From the NCBI RefSeq assembly GCF_033118175.1, contig NC_083698.1, forward strand, positions 45,673,501 through 45,737,500: a stretch of DNA of 64,000 nt. The letters are read 5' to 3'. This DNA is from Dama dama. Lineage: Eukaryota > Chordata > Mammalia > Artiodactyla > Cervidae. Positions 46,710-58,918 of this stretch are shown here, piece by piece. The notes under the pieces were generated by a model. It worked only from the letters and a program-made list of their open reading frames with translations. It was not told the origin of the DNA and searched no databases. Both the position numbers and the translations under genes were made by a program. Position 1 is the first letter of the stretch. Each line of letters starts with the position of its first letter.

Positions 46710-49119
46710 GTTTTTTTTTTTTTAACCTTGAAAGTCACTTTTTTTTTTTAATATAATGTATTTATTTTAATTGGAGACTAATTACTTTACAATGTTGTAG
46801 TGGTTTTGCCATACATTGACATGATCTGCCACAGGTGTACATGTCTTCCCCATCCTGAACCCCCCTCCCACCTCCCTCCCCATCCCATCCCTCTGGATCA
46901 TCCCAGTGCACCAGCCCTGAGCACCCTGTCTCATGCATCAAATCTGGATGGGTGATCCTTCTCACATATGATAATATACAAGTTTCAATGCCATTCTACC
47001 AAATCATCCCACCCTTGACCTCTCCCACAGAGTCCAAAAGAGTCTATACATCTGTGTCTCTTTTACTGTCTCGCATGTAGGGTTATCATTATCACCTTTC
47101 TAAATTTCATATATATGCATTAGTATACTGTACTGGTGTTTTACTTTCTGGCTTACTTCACTCTGTGTAATAGGCTCCAGTTTCATCCACCTCATTAGAA
47201 CTGATTCAAATGCATTCTCTTTAACAGCTGAGTAATATTCCATTGTGTATATGTACCACAGCTTCCTTATCCATTCGTCTGCTGATGGACATCTAAGGTG
47301 CTTCCATGTCCTGGCTATTATAAACAGTGCTGCGATGAAATTTGGCGTGCACATGTCTCTTTCAGATCTGGTTTCCTCAGTGTGTATGCCCAGAAGTGGG
47401 ATTGCTGGGTCATATGGTAGTTCTATTTCCAGTTTTTTTTAAGGAATCTCCACACTGTTTTCCATAGTGGCTATACTAGTTTGCATTCCCACCAACAGTG
47501 TAAGAGGGTTCCCTTTTCTCCACACCCTCTCCAGCATTTATTGCTTGTAGACTTTTGGATAGTAGCCATCCTGACTGGCATGAAATAGTACCTCATCGTG
47601 GTTTTGATTTGCATTTCTCTGATAATGAGTGATGTTGAGCATCTTTTCATGTGTTTGTTAGCCATCTGTATGTCTTCTTTGGAGAAATGTCTGTTTAGTT
47701 CTTTGGCCCATTTTTTGATTGGGTCATTTATTTTTCTGAAATTGAGCTGCAGGAGCTGCCTGTATATTTTGGAGATTAATTCTTTGTCAGTTGCTTCATT
47801 TGCTATTGTTTTCCCCCATTCGGAAGGCTGTCTTTTCACCTTGCTTATAGTTTCCTTTGTTGTGCAAAAGCTTTTAAGTTTCATGAGGTCCCATTTGTTT
47901 ATTTTTGCTTTTATTTCCAATATTCTGGGAGGTGGGTCATAGAGGATCCTGCTGTGATTTATGTCAGAGAGTGTTTTGCCTATGTTTTCCTCTAGGAGTT
48001 TTATAGTTTCTTGTCTTACGTTTAGATCTTTAATCCATTTTGAGTTTATTTTTGTGTATGGTGTTAGAAAGTGTTCTAGTTTCATTTTTTTACAAGTGGT
48101 TGACCAGTTTTCCCAGCACCGCTTGTTAAAGAGATTGCCTTTTCTCCATTGTATACTCTTGCCTCCTTTGTTGAAGATAAGGTGTCCATAGGTTTGTGGA
48201 TTTATCTCTGGGCTTTCTATTCTGTTCCATTGATCTATATTTCTGTCTTTGTGCCAGTACCATACTGTCTTGATGACTGTAGCTTTGAAGTATAGTCTGA
48301 AGTCAGGCAGGTTGATTCCTCCAGTTCCATTCTTCTTTCTCAAGAATGCTTTGGCTATTCGAGATTTTTTGTATTTCCATACAAATTGTGAGATTATTTG
48401 TTCCAGTTCTGTGAAAAATACCACTGGTAGCTTGATAGGGAGTGCATTGAATCTATAGATTGCTTTGGGTAGTATACTCATTTTCACTATATTAATTCTT
48501 CCAATCCTATGAACACAGTATATTTCTCCATCTCTTTGATTTCTCTCATCAGCATTTTATAGTTTTCTACATATAGGTCTTTTGTTTCTTTAGGTAGATA
48601 TACTCCTAAGTATTTTATTCTTTTCTTTGCAATGGTGAATGTGATTGTTTCCTTAACTTCTCTTTCTGTTTCTCATTGTTAGTGTATAGGAATGCAAGGG
48701 ATTTATGTGTGTTCGTTTTATATCCTGCAACTTTACTATATTCATTGATTAGCTCTAGTAATTTTCTGGTGGAGTCTTTAGGGTTTTCTATGTAGAGGAT
48801 CATGTCATCTGCAAACAGTGAGAGTTTTACTCCTTCTTTTCCAATCTGGATTCCTTTTATTTCTTTTTTCTGCCCTGATTGGTGGGGCCAAAGCTTCCAA
48901 AACTATGTTGAATAGTAGTGGTGAGAGTGGGCACCCTTGTCTTGTTCCTGACTTTAGGGGAAATGCTTTCAATTTTTCACCATTGAAGATAATGTTTGCC
49001 GTGGGTTTGTCATATATAGCTTTTATTATGTTGAGGTATGTTCCTTCTATTCCTGCTTTCTGGAGGGTTTTATCATAAATGGATGTTGAATTTTGTCAAA
49101 GACTTCCTCTGCATCTGTT
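46710..49119 (-). mobile_element. 5'-truncated L1 (ruminant L1) inserted in BovB
   Basis: About 2.4 kb on the minus strand, flanked by the perfect 11-bp repeat 'tgaatgttgag' (46,699-46,709 and 49,120-49,130), with a T-run (poly(A) on the minus strand) at the left. It contains the last part of L1 ORF2: a reverse transcriptase remnant with 'FADDMILY' antisense at about 48,793-48,817, then a 338-residue open frame (47,471-48,487) holding the ORF2 C-terminal part including a 'CWWECKLV' end. A CAG-to-TAG change on the minus strand (47,471-47,473) stops that frame; in L1 ORF2 it normally continues. A further piece (47,100-47,354) has 'MEYYSAVK', near the end of ORF2. Inactive, but less decayed than the other L1s here. 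Confidence 0.95.
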
Positions 49120-49520
49120 TGAATGTTGAGTTTCAAACCAGCTTTTCACTCTCCTCTTTCACCCTCATCAAGAGGCTTTTCAGTTCCTCTTTGCTTTCTG
49201 CTGTTAGTGTGGTATCATCTGCATATCTGAGGTTGTTGATAATCCTCCCTGCACCAATCTTGATTCCAGCTTGTGATTCATCCAGCCCAGTATTTCACAT
49301 GATGTACTCTGCATATAAGTTAAATAAGCAGGGTGACAATATATAACCTTGTCATATTCCTTTCCCAGTTTGAAGCCAGTCCATTGTTCTATGTCCAGTT
49401 CTAACTGTTACTTCTTGACCCACATATAGGTTTATCAGGAGACAGGTAAGGTGGTCTGGTACTCCCATCTCTTTAAGAATTTTTCACAGTTTGTTATGAT
49501 TCACACAGTTAACAGTTATA
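49120..49520 (-). mobile_element. BovB LINE, right half, split by an L1
   Basis: 'gtttcaaaccagcttttcac', 'gtatcatctgcatatctgag' (antisense of the YADD region) and 'cagggtgacaatatataacc' continue the BovB reverse transcriptase region from 46,709. Confidence 0.95.
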
Positions 49521-52245
49521 AAATATGAACTATAAAAATGAATGGAATTTCATGGAGAAAACTCATCAATGTGTAAATGCTGAAAGGAGAAAAGATTAGC
49601 TTTGAATAAATACTACAATTGTGTTTCAAGTTTTCTCTTTTTATATCACCCAGAAAAATTGTTTTAAATTAAAAATATTTATGAGTTTTGTGATTAAAGC
49701 ATTGACCAGCTTAAAAAAAATTGTCAACTATTTTTTTCATGACTAATACTGACCTGTTTGTCCCACTTCCCCTTAGATTCTGAGGGTCCTGCAATTATGC
49801 AATAAAGCCAGCTGAGGGGGACTTTAAAGGGTCCCTGCACACTGTGGGGAGATGTATTTCAAGGTTTTGTGGAAGATAGCTACATTTTGCCAGCTGCTGT
49901 CTCAGAGGCTTTGGTTCTGAACCAAGTATCTGTGCAATGATATCAGCTGTTCTGGCCCTGCTGCTAACATCCTCTGCCTTTGTTTAACAGCAGAAGATGG
50001 CATCCCAAACACCAGCAGTCTACTAGGAGGATGCAGTTCTACTTACCTCCAAATTGAGTAGGTCTTCCAGTTTATATGCTCTCAGATTCATCTAGTATTT
50101 CTTCATAACTATGTAATTTGTTTTCTATTTATTTATATAATGTCAATCTCCCTAACCAGAAAGTAAGGACAGGAATCATTTACTTCTATCCTGATTGTCC
50201 ATCTGTGTAACTGTAACTCCTAGTGCAGTGCCTGGCACAAATTAGGTCCTTTCAGTAATGCTGACTTCATGGAGGAAGAATTCTCTCCAGGAGCCAGTAC
50301 AGCTATGAAAAGAAATGTTCCCTAATCTATGTCAAACAAGTAACTTGCCACATTTTTTACTCCTGGAAAATGGTTGCATTTCAAATATCTTTTAAGGCTT
50401 ATTCATTTTGCTTGGTGAAACTCTCAGCATTAGGATTCTTGATTCATTGCGATGTACTCCAAAAATAGGAAATCAAATCTAAATACATAAATTGGACCAG
50501 GAAGTAGTCTCTTGAATACATTATAATTCTTACTGATGGTAAACTCTCTTCCCAATAGCTTCCCATCCTCCCTGGACTGTTTCATACCAAAAAAGGCATG
50601 CTTTACAGAGCTCTTCGTCCTTTAAGTGGCAGGTTCTATTTAAATACATAGATAAGCCTTGTCAGGCGGTGCTGTATTAAGAGTATGGTACTACTGTAAA
50701 GTAACTTTGCAGTTAAAACAATACTTTTGGTAGCTTTTCATGTTCCTTCAATCCTTCCTCAGTTTTTGGAGACCTTGTGAACTCTGGGCCTGCCTTAAAA
50801 GAAATTTTTTAAAAATCAAGAACTAAACAACAGCTAAAAGTACCACTATAACATTTCCATTATCATACACGCAAGCATACACAAGCAGTAAATACATTTG
50901 ATTTCCTAAATTTTGCATGATCTTACTTTGATACAGTGTCTGAGAAATCATCAGGAATACTATATGCTCAATCTTTGCTCAATCCTTACATTTTATAGGG
51001 TTCATGTGATTTTTCAGCTTGTGTCCAGCCTTTTCAGACAACAGGCTTATTCTATTAGGATCCATGGAGAATAAAACACAATTCCTGAGAAAACGAGATC
51101 TTTCCTCATCTTGAAGTAACAAACAGAGCCTGAAAGAGATGATTTAACAAGATTTAACCTTAGGTGCCCTCACTGAGTTATTATGATTCGTTTCAGATGT
51201 TATCTTCATTTTCCCAGTAGCAGAGTAATATCTTAGAAAAAGATGAGGTCACTAAGCTGCTCTACAAATACATCTTTCCAACTGATACAGTTTATATATA
51301 TAATCTTGCTGATTCTGTTTCTGCTATTGAATAACTGGGAAACCTTGGAAATGTCATTTTAATTTGCTTCTGGCCTCATTTTCCTCATTTACAGAGTGAA
51401 GGAGTTGAAAAAGATCAATGCTTTAACATATTTGGCAACAAAACCCTTTCTTCAAATAAAATATTTTGTCAAAGCCTAAGGTATGGAATAGAATATGGCC
51501 CAAATTAACATAGCTTGAAAATCACTGATTTAATCTTTTGTCAATTTGGCTATGAAATATTATAATTCCTGTTGATATATTCATGGTTGATCCTGAGAAA
51601 TACTCACTGAATACCTGCAGATATTAAGCCCTGCAATGATCTACTGTAGCTTATGCAAGCCAGGCCATGACCTGTTTCTCCTAGCAGATTATTTTCCAGA
51701 GGGAGAACACTAATTCCATAAATAAAATAAAAAGTTATGATACAAGTATAAAAGGATACACAAAATAAGGAGTGGTTACTTCTGGCCAGGGGATTGAAGA
51801 ATTTTTCATGTGGGGTGGCATTTGACCAAGAGGTAGGATTTTTAACTGGGGAAGGTATGTAAGGGTTTCCAGGTAAAGCAAACATGGTAAGTGAAGGTGT
51901 AGAGGCAGGAATTTGAAAAGCAGTTTAAGAGAAAGGCACAACCATTGGTTGTGGTGTAAATGGCATAATGGGGACTTAAAGTTAAAGCTAAGAAATTGAG
52001 TTGAAATCAGATTATCAAAGTCCTTGAATCTCATAATAATGAGGTTTGCTTTTATTCTCCAGGAAACAAACAGCCATTGGGGGAAAAAAAAATTATTTTT
52101 TAGCAGAAGGTGATCTAAATAGAAATGTACCTAGAAAATATTTTTCAGAATAAGGTATAATAAGAAATGAAAAATACTGGAGACAGGAGGGTTAATTAGG
52201 AGACAATTGTCTGGCAAGAAGTGATGGAGACCCACCCTGGGCACA
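49521..52245. other. Intergenic DNA, few old repeats
   Basis: A possible L2 tail at about 50,170-50,270 ('gtgcagtgcctggcacaaat') and a possible MIR at about 51,310-51,430 ('ctcattttcctcatttacag') are the only recognisable pieces. No gene. Open frames up to 99 residues have no domains. Confidence 0.45.
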
Positions 52246-52349
52246 GTGCTATGGACCAAAATATGTCACCCAAAATTACCTATTACTATGTTGATGCTCT
52301 AACTCCCAGTGTGACAGTATTTTGAGACAGGACTTTTAGGAGGTCATTA
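52246..52349 (+). mobile_element. MST/MLT1-type LTR, left part
   Basis: 'tatggaccaaaatatgtcac', 'gatgctctaactcccagtgt' and 'gacttttaggaggtcattaa' follow the 5' half of an ERVL-MaLR LTR. It is interrupted by a SINE and continues at 52,575. Confidence 0.8.
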
Positions 52350-52574
52350 AGGGCTTCCCAGGTGGCACTAGTGGTAAAGAACCTACCTCCCAATGCAGGA
52401 GACGTAAGAGACCCAGGTTCAATCCCTGTGTTGGGAAGATCCCCTGGAGAAGGAAATGGCAACCCATTCCAGTATTCTTGCCTGGAGAATCCCATGGACA
52501 GAAGAGCCTGATGGACAACAGTCCATAGGGTCACAAAGAATCAGACACAACTGAAGCGATTCAGCAGCAACAAG
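52350..52574 (+). repeat. Bov-tA SINE in the MST/MLT1 LTR
   Basis: 'gggcttcccaggtggcacta', 'tgcaggagacgtaagagacc', 'aatggcaacccattccagta' and 'agaatcagacacaactgaag' give a full-length sense copy. The LTR sequence is continuous across it. Confidence 0.93.
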
Positions 52575-52865
52575 GTTAAAAGAAGTCATGAGGATGGGAT
52601 CTTAATCCAATTGGATCAGGTAGTATTATAAAAAGAAAGAGAGAGAGAAATCATTGTCTTTCTCCAAGCACACAGACTGAGGAAAGGCCAGGGGAGGGCT
52701 CGGTGAGAAAAAGGTTGTCAGCAGTCCTGGAAGAGATCTCTCACCAAACCCAACCATGCTGGCACCCTGATCTCAGACTTCCAGCCTCCAGGACTATGAG
52801 AAAACAACTCTTGTTTTTTAAGCCACCTAGTTCAAGCTACTTTGTGATGGCAGCCTGAGCACATG
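52575..52865 (+). mobile_element. MST/MLT1-type LTR, right part
   Basis: 'agaagtcatgaggatgggat', 'aaccatgctggcaccctgat', 'gacttccagcctccaggact' and 'gttttttaagccacctagtt' follow the 3' half of the LTR. Confidence 0.82.
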
Positions 52866-54805
52866 AAGATGGTGACATTAGGAATGGCAGAGAGTGGACA
52901 AATGTCAGCAAGATGCCACGGAAATAGAATCAACAGGATTTGACATCTAATCCACTTTGTGATGTAGGAGGCAAAGGTCAACAGTGACTGCAAGCCAATG
53001 ACTCGAAGGTGTTCTGATACCATTTATGGATACAGAGAACAGAAGGGAAAGAACAGTTCTGAGGGGGCAGAGCTTAATTTTTGGTTCTACATGTTTAGTG
53101 ATTAAATTTGAGGCATTGGCAATATAACCATGCAGAGTCTTCTAGCAGATAAATGAAACTGTGGGTTTGGTGGTTAAGAGAGATGCCTGAACTAAAAATC
53201 TAATCCATTTTGGAGTCCTCTGCAGAGGTATAACATCAAGGACTGCTCATGGATGAACAAAAACATTCATGCACAAAAAAATCTGAATGACTCCAAGTCT
53301 ATCAAAAATTATGCCTGTCTTTATGTTTTCCATGTAGGCCTGGCTTAAATGTGTTTTTACAAATTCTAGAACTTGGGCAGTAAAAGAGATTGAGAAAATA
53401 CTGAATATCTACTTTTTAAATGGTAAATAAATGTAGTTTAAACACTTCCAAGTATCCCCTTCTGCTCTGATACACCTGTAATTTTTTTCTGTTGGCAAGA
53501 AAAAGACCAACCAGAATTTACTTGACCAGACAGTTCAGCAAACAAAAGATACTATGACCCTATGAGAAAAGGCTGAACTTTTCTTCAAATAAAGTACACA
53601 TTAGCTCTAAGAGGACTGAAAGCAAAAATGGAACATTTGATCCCAGAAGTATGCTAATTAGCAAGAGAATTCCACACCTGGGAATCTTGGTTCTAGAATT
53701 TCCCAAGTGACAATGGATTAGCTAAATTGGGGACAGAACATGAGGAAGAAGAAAAGGACATAATGAAAGTAGAACAAGATGTTATAAAACAAAGGAAAAT
53801 TTCATAAACATTTAACTCAGTGACACAATAAATAGGATATTTAGAGAATGAATACCTTGAAGGTCCTTCCCTGTTTTAAAAAAAAAAAAAAAAACAGCTA
53901 CCTGTCTTAGGAGCAACCAATTTCTAAAATTCATAGGACTTGATGCAGGCTTGGAATCTCTCACAGAATGTTCAGCCCACTAAATAGAGACTGTAAAGTC
54001 AGAGCTATATGGTTCTCCTGACCCAGAGAAAAATAGAGTTCCATGAAATGTGGGGATCCCTGTAATTTAGCACCTGCCATAGAAATTCATACTTCTTAGT
54101 TTTAGCAAAGTAATATATGTAGGTCATTCCCAGTTCCCAGAAACAACCACTTGCAGTTAAATTTAAGCTCTTTTGTTAGATAATGACATATTTCTAAATC
54201 ATATATATGTTACTATTTCTTGATTCTCCAATTAGATATTTCTATTGACTTCATGTTATGAAATGTCAGGATTTAGTGCTCTTATTCCATCTTCCAACAA
54301 TACAGACACAGACATACACACACACTCTTCCCTTTTCTTTTTTCTGCCTGATATAGTCATACCACACTTTTTGGTTGAATGAATTCTCATTGTTTTCATT
54401 GTTATGACTACATAAATATTGCTCATGGCTAAGCAACATAATGTTCTTTGATTTTATCTCCTTTCTTTTTCAACCTTCTGTTTTCCCTGGAGTGGATCTC
54501 ACTGTTGTCTTCAATTGTCTAGTTTTCTCTTAAACTATTATTCATTCTGGAACTCTCTTCTAGAGGTGTAGTTTTACAAATGTACCAAGCTAAATTCAAG
54601 CACATTACATAACTTGTCAGGGGCTTTCTTCTTCTTTGGGAACTTCCTTCTGTATGTCTCTGATTTCCTTTTTCAACTGGGCCTGCACACAGCTGCTATC
54701 TCAGGCCCTCTTCACCACTATTCTAAAAATTCTCTTAGCCTTTCTTCTGTGTGCATTCCCTTACCTGAGACAACTTCCTCCTTTTTTTACCCTTTCTTCC
54801 TTCTT
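52866..54805. other. Intergenic DNA, nothing identified
   Basis: No gene recognised. There is a poly(A) run at about 53,878-53,894 and a short CA run at about 54,310. Repeat-poor. Confidence 0.45.
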
Positions 54806-54895
54806 TTTACTCAATAAATATTGAGTGCCCCCTATGTTCCAGGCATTGTTCTAGGTGTCATGGATAGAGAAGACCTAGTAATAATGAGTTCAGCA
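54806..54895 (-). mobile_element. L2 LINE 3' fragment
   Basis: 'actcaataaatattgagtgcc' and 'tccaggcattgttctaggtg' match the antisense L2 3' end. A SINE lies just beyond it. Confidence 0.7.
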
Positions 54896-54922
54896 TGAGT
54901 TTGTGGTGCCTATTAGACATCT

Positions 54923-55136
54923 TCCCTGGTGGCTCAATGGTAAAGAATCCACCTGACAATGTAGGAGATACAGGAGACGTGGTTTCGATCCCAGGACCAA
55001 GAAGATCCCCTGGAGGAGGAAATGGCAACCCGCTCCAGCATTCTTGCCTAGGAAATCCCATGGAGAGAGGAGACTGGCAGGCTACAGCCATGGAGTCACA
55101 AAGAGTTGGACACAACAGAGCATGCACATGCGTTAG
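54923..55136 (+). repeat. Bov-tA SINE with near-perfect target-site duplication
   Basis: 'tccctggtggctcaatggta', 'aatggcaacccgctccagca' and 'aaagagttggacacaacaga' mark a full copy. Flanks 'tattagacatct' (54,911-54,922) and 'tattagatatct' (55,137-55,148) differ at one position. Confidence 0.93.
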
Positions 55137-55148
55137 TATTAGATATCT

Positions 55149-55570
55149 CACTGCAGTTGGATATAGAGATATTGGGTTCAGAGAAACATATAGGGTTCAG
55201 AAAGACTGGAGATAGAAATTTGAGAAGCATTCAGATATAAATGGTACTGAATGCCCCTGGGCATGCTCCTTGGAGAAGTGAGTGTGGAGAAAGAAGATAT
55301 CAGGGGTGCTTCAGCATTTAGAGATCAGGAAGATAAGACATATCCGGGAAAGTGAGACTGAGAGTATGTGGCCAGGGAGGTAGGAAGAGAACCAAGAAAA
55401 GCAACGTCCTGAAAACTAAGTGAAGAGAATGTTTTACCTGGGCTTCCTCAAGATGGCTCCATGCTTAGTGGAGCCAGCAAGGAGATTCTCTCCCTTCCAG
55501 GAGGCCCTGGTTCCTCTATAAGGGGGTTTTGGTTCATTGAGTCTTATTCCCTTCAAACACAGAACAACAG
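55149..55570. other. Intergenic DNA, nothing identified
   Basis: No recognised gene or repeat. Confidence 0.4.
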
Positions 55571-55770
55571 CTAAAGAGCCAGACTGCCTAGGGTCCCATC
55601 CCAGTACCATTTGTGAGATGTGTGATCTCAGGCTATTATCTAACTTTTCTATGCCTTGGTTTATTCATCTGTAGGATAATAATATTTGCATCTGATAGAG
55701 TCTTTGTGAATATTAAATGAGTTGGCAGACATAAAGTGCTTAGAACAGTATCTGATAAGTAAATGTAACA
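55571..55770 (+). repeat. MIR SINE, ancient
   Basis: 'agagccagactgcctagggt', 'gccttggtttattcatctgt' and 'attaaatgagttggcagaca' follow sense MIR. Confidence 0.78.
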
Positions 55771-56185
55771 ACTGTTTTTCTATGATTGTGTATCAGAAGA
55801 TATTAAAGTGCTTCTTGATTTTTCTTCTGTTCACTGCAGTCTTTACATCTCTGAGTTAATTTTTTTAGTTCATTTCCTTTCATCCCAGTCTTTCACACTA
55901 AAAGTTTTCCTTGGAAACGATGATTCCTACCTGAACTCACATTTATGAGATAGGTAGGGGTCAATATGGTTATTCACTGATGAATTTCAAAATGGGGTAA
56001 AAAGACAGAGAGCTGAGTTTTTCATGGAGGGAGCCTCAAATGTCAGCATCTGTAGATCTTGTTTCTTGGGTAGGTCAGTCCTCTAAAAACAAATCCTTGC
56101 CTAGAAGGGTGTAAAGCTCCAAATCACAATCTGGAGAGTTCAGTAGGGAAGGAAGCCAACAATAAGTAGTTCACAAAATCAGTGC
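55771..56185. other. Intergenic DNA, nothing identified
   Basis: No recognised gene or repeat. Confidence 0.4.
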
Positions 56186-56395
56186 ATGCATGCTAAGTTG
56201 CTTCAGTTGTGTCCAACTCTGTGCAATCCTATGGGCTCTAGCCCACCAAGCTCCTCTTTTCCGTGGGATTCTCCAGGCAAGAATAGTGGAGTGGGTTGCC
56301 ATGCCCTCCTCCAGGGGATCTTTCCAATCCAGGGATGGAACTCACATCTCCTGCATTTGCAGGAGGGTTCTTTACCACTAGCACCACCTGTATCA
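56186..56395 (-). repeat. Bov-tA SINE, antisense
   Basis: 'gctaagttgcttcagttgtg', 'agtggagtgggttgccatgc' and 'ctttaccactagcaccacct' mark it. It lies 35 bp left of a BovB, but the two are separate insertions. Confidence 0.9.
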
Positions 56396-56429
56396 CTCCC
56401 CTTCTTTTTAGTAGAGAATCTTATCTCTG

Positions 56430-57376
56430 CCATAGAACAACAGACTGGTTCCAAGTCAGGAAAGGAGTATGTCAAGGCTGCATATTGTCACCTTGCTTAT
56501 TTAACTTATATGCAGAGTACATCATGAGAAATGCTGGACTGGATGAAGCACAAGCTGGAATCAAAATTGCCAGGAGAAATATCAATAGCCTCAGATATGC
56601 AGATGATACCACCCTTATGGCAAAAAGCAAAGAAGAACTAAAGAACCTCTTGATGAAAGTGAAATAGGAGAGGGAAAAGGTTGACTTAAAACTCAACATT
56701 CAGGAAACTAAGATCATGGCATTTGGTCCCATCTCTTCATGCCAAATAAATGGGGAAGCAATGGAAACAGTGACAGAATTTAGTTTTGGGGGGCTCCAAA
56801 ATCAATACAGATGGTGACTGCAGCCATGAAATTAAAAGATGCCTACTCCTTGGAAGAAAAGCTATGACCAGCCTAGACAGCATATTAAAAAGCAGAGACA
56901 TTATTTGCCAACAAAGGTCCATCTAGTCAAAACTATGGTTTTTCCAGTAGTCATGTGTGGATGTGAGAGTTGGACTATAAAGAAAGCTGAGCACTGAAGA
57001 ATTGATGCTTTTGAACTGTGGTATTGGAGAAGACTCTTGACAGTCCCTTGGACTGCGAGGAGATCCAACCAGTCCATCCTAAAGGAAATCAACCCTGAAT
57101 ATTCATTGGACGGACTGATGTTGAAGCTGAAACTCCAAAACTTTGGCCACCTGATGCGAGCAACTGACTCATTTGAAAAGACCCTGATGCTGGGAAAAAT
57201 TGAAGGCGGGAGGAGAAGGGGTCGACAGAGGATGAGATGGTTGGATGGCATCACCAACTCAATGGACATGAGTTTGAGTAAACTCCAGGAGTTGGTGATG
57301 GACAGGAAGGCCTGGCATGCTGCAGTCCATGGGGTCACAAAGAGTCGGACACAACTGAGCGACTAAACTTAACTTA
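56430..57376 (+). mobile_element. BovB LINE 3' part, sense
   Basis: About 950 bp from the reverse transcriptase ('GVCQGCILSPCLFNLYAEY' equivalent at about 56,464-56,520, 'YADD' at about 56,596-56,607) to the 3' end ('cacaactgagcgactaaac'). A stop follows at 56,665-56,667 and later frames shift. Closely similar to the matching part of 5,690-8,167. Confidence 0.95.
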
Positions 57377-57735
57377 TCCCCACCATCAGCTGTGCCAACC
57401 TCTACAGAAAGTCAACTCCTCCATCTCCTGCTGGGAGTGAAGGAGAGCAGTTGCTCACCTCTGTAGGACAGAGGAGTGGCCAGCAGGTGGACAGTGTTTT
57501 CAGCATCTGTTACAAACATTACACTAACTCTTGCTCCTTCTCCCTCTCTAGGAGCACCCAGTGTCTTCAAATTCTCTGCTTCTGAGCCCTGGGACACAGA
57601 AGTGCTCTTGCATCTTGCTGGTTTGTGTTTACCCAAGCTTTTGTTCCAACCTTCTCTAGTTCGCTCAGCAAGCTCCACAGTTCTAGCAGATAACAGTCAT
57701 TTGCTCTTGTCTCTTCTCCCATTTTTTCATTCTAA
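57377..57735. other. Intergenic DNA, nothing identified
   Basis: Contains a 116-residue + frame and an 88-residue minus frame without recognisable family. Confidence 0.4.
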
Positions 57736-57982
57736 AAAAAAATTATTTTTTAAGTTTTTAACTGTGGTAAAATACAGGTATCAAATATTAATGACTGTAA
57801 TCATTTTTAAGTCTATAGTTCAGTAGTGTTAAGTATATTCACATTGTTGTGCAACCAACCCCAGAATGTTTTCATCTTGCTAAACTGAAGCTCTTACCAA
57901 TTAAAAAACTCATTTTCCCCTCCCCTAGTCTCCTGGCAACCACTGTTCCACTCTCTGTTTCTATGAATCTTGACTCTCTAGA
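57736..57982 (-). mobile_element. Old L1 3' end, left part
   Basis: 'gtggtaaaatacaggtatca', 'cacattgttgtgcaaccaac' and 'ctcctggcaaccactgttcc' are antisense old L1. Interrupted by a SINE and resuming at 58,192. Confidence 0.75.
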
Positions 57983-58191
57983 TGCTTTCCTAACGGCTCA
58001 GCAGTAAAGAATCTGCCCGCAATGCAAGAGACTTGGGTTCGATCCCTCGATCGAGAAGATCCCCTAGAGAAGGAAATAGCCACCCACTCCAGTCTTCATG
58101 CCTGGGAAGTCTCATGGACAGAGGAGCCTGGTGGGCCATAGTCCATAGGGTCGCAAAGAGTCAGACGCAACTTAGCAACTAAACAATAACC
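57983..58191 (+). repeat. Bov-tA SINE inside an old L1
   Basis: 'gctttcctaacggctcagca', 'aatgcaagagacttgggttc' and 'gggtcgcaaagagtcagacg' give a full sense copy. The L1 sequence is continuous across it. Confidence 0.92.
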
Positions 58192-58335
58192 ATAATAAGA
58201 TAACTCACGTAAGTGGAATCACACAGTGTTTGTCCTTTGTGTCTGGCTTATTTCACACAGTATACTGTCTTCAAGGTTCACCCATGCTATAGCATATGTC
58301 CAAATTTCCTTCCTTTTTAAAGCTGAATAATTTAA
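58192..58335 (-). mobile_element. Old L1 3' end, right part
   Basis: 'gtaagtggaatcacacagtg', 'gtgtctggcttatttcacac' and 'ttcctttttaaagctgaata' continue the antisense L1. Confidence 0.78.
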
Positions 58336-58732
58336 ATTTTGTATTATTATTTTATATTTCTATTATGATTCACTTGTCCTTTTGTTCTTATGAGTTTATA
58401 GTTTTGTTTTATTTTCCCCTTTCCTTTAGCCATAAGTTTAGTGGACTTTCAGGAAGCAGAGATAAACTTGTGAGTCCAACTTAGTTTTAAGAAACCCACA
58501 TTCCATTTATGAAAACTAGCATTTAAGGATACATTCTCTGTAGCTTTTGAGAATCTCAAAACTTTGCAAGACTCCTTATAGGAGAAAAGAAAAATGAAGT
58601 TGCTTCTAGTCCTCATCTAACCAAAGAAGAACTTACACTTTGACATTAAGCAAAAAGGGTACTTCAAATAGTTATCTTCTTGGAATACATATAATATGTG
58701 TATACACTCTTCCCTGGGTAATCTAGTGTAGA
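58336..58732. other. Intergenic DNA, nothing identified
   Basis: No recognised gene or repeat. Confidence 0.4.
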
Positions 58733-58918
58733 GGCTCTCAAAGTGTGGTCCCTACACCTGCAGCATAAGCATCACCTGGGAGTTTGAGAGAAGAGTAAAT
58801 TCTTAGGCTCTACCTTGGACCTACTGAATCTGAAAATCTGGGGCTGGGGCCAGCAACTGTATTTTAACAAGTCCTGCAAGTCCTTCTGGTGCTCCCTAAA
58901 GTTGAAGAACCATCAGTC
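58733..58918 (+). mobile_element. MER5A-like hAT transposon
   Basis: 'ctctcaaagtgtggtcccta', 'cagcataagcatcacctggg', 'ttggacctactgaatctgaa' and 'gtattttaacaagtcctgca' follow MER5A almost over its full length. Confidence 0.85.

Noticed and set aside
47471..48487. 338-residue minus frame as a gene
   Set aside because: It is the C-terminal part of L1 ORF2 inside an L1 with target-site duplication.
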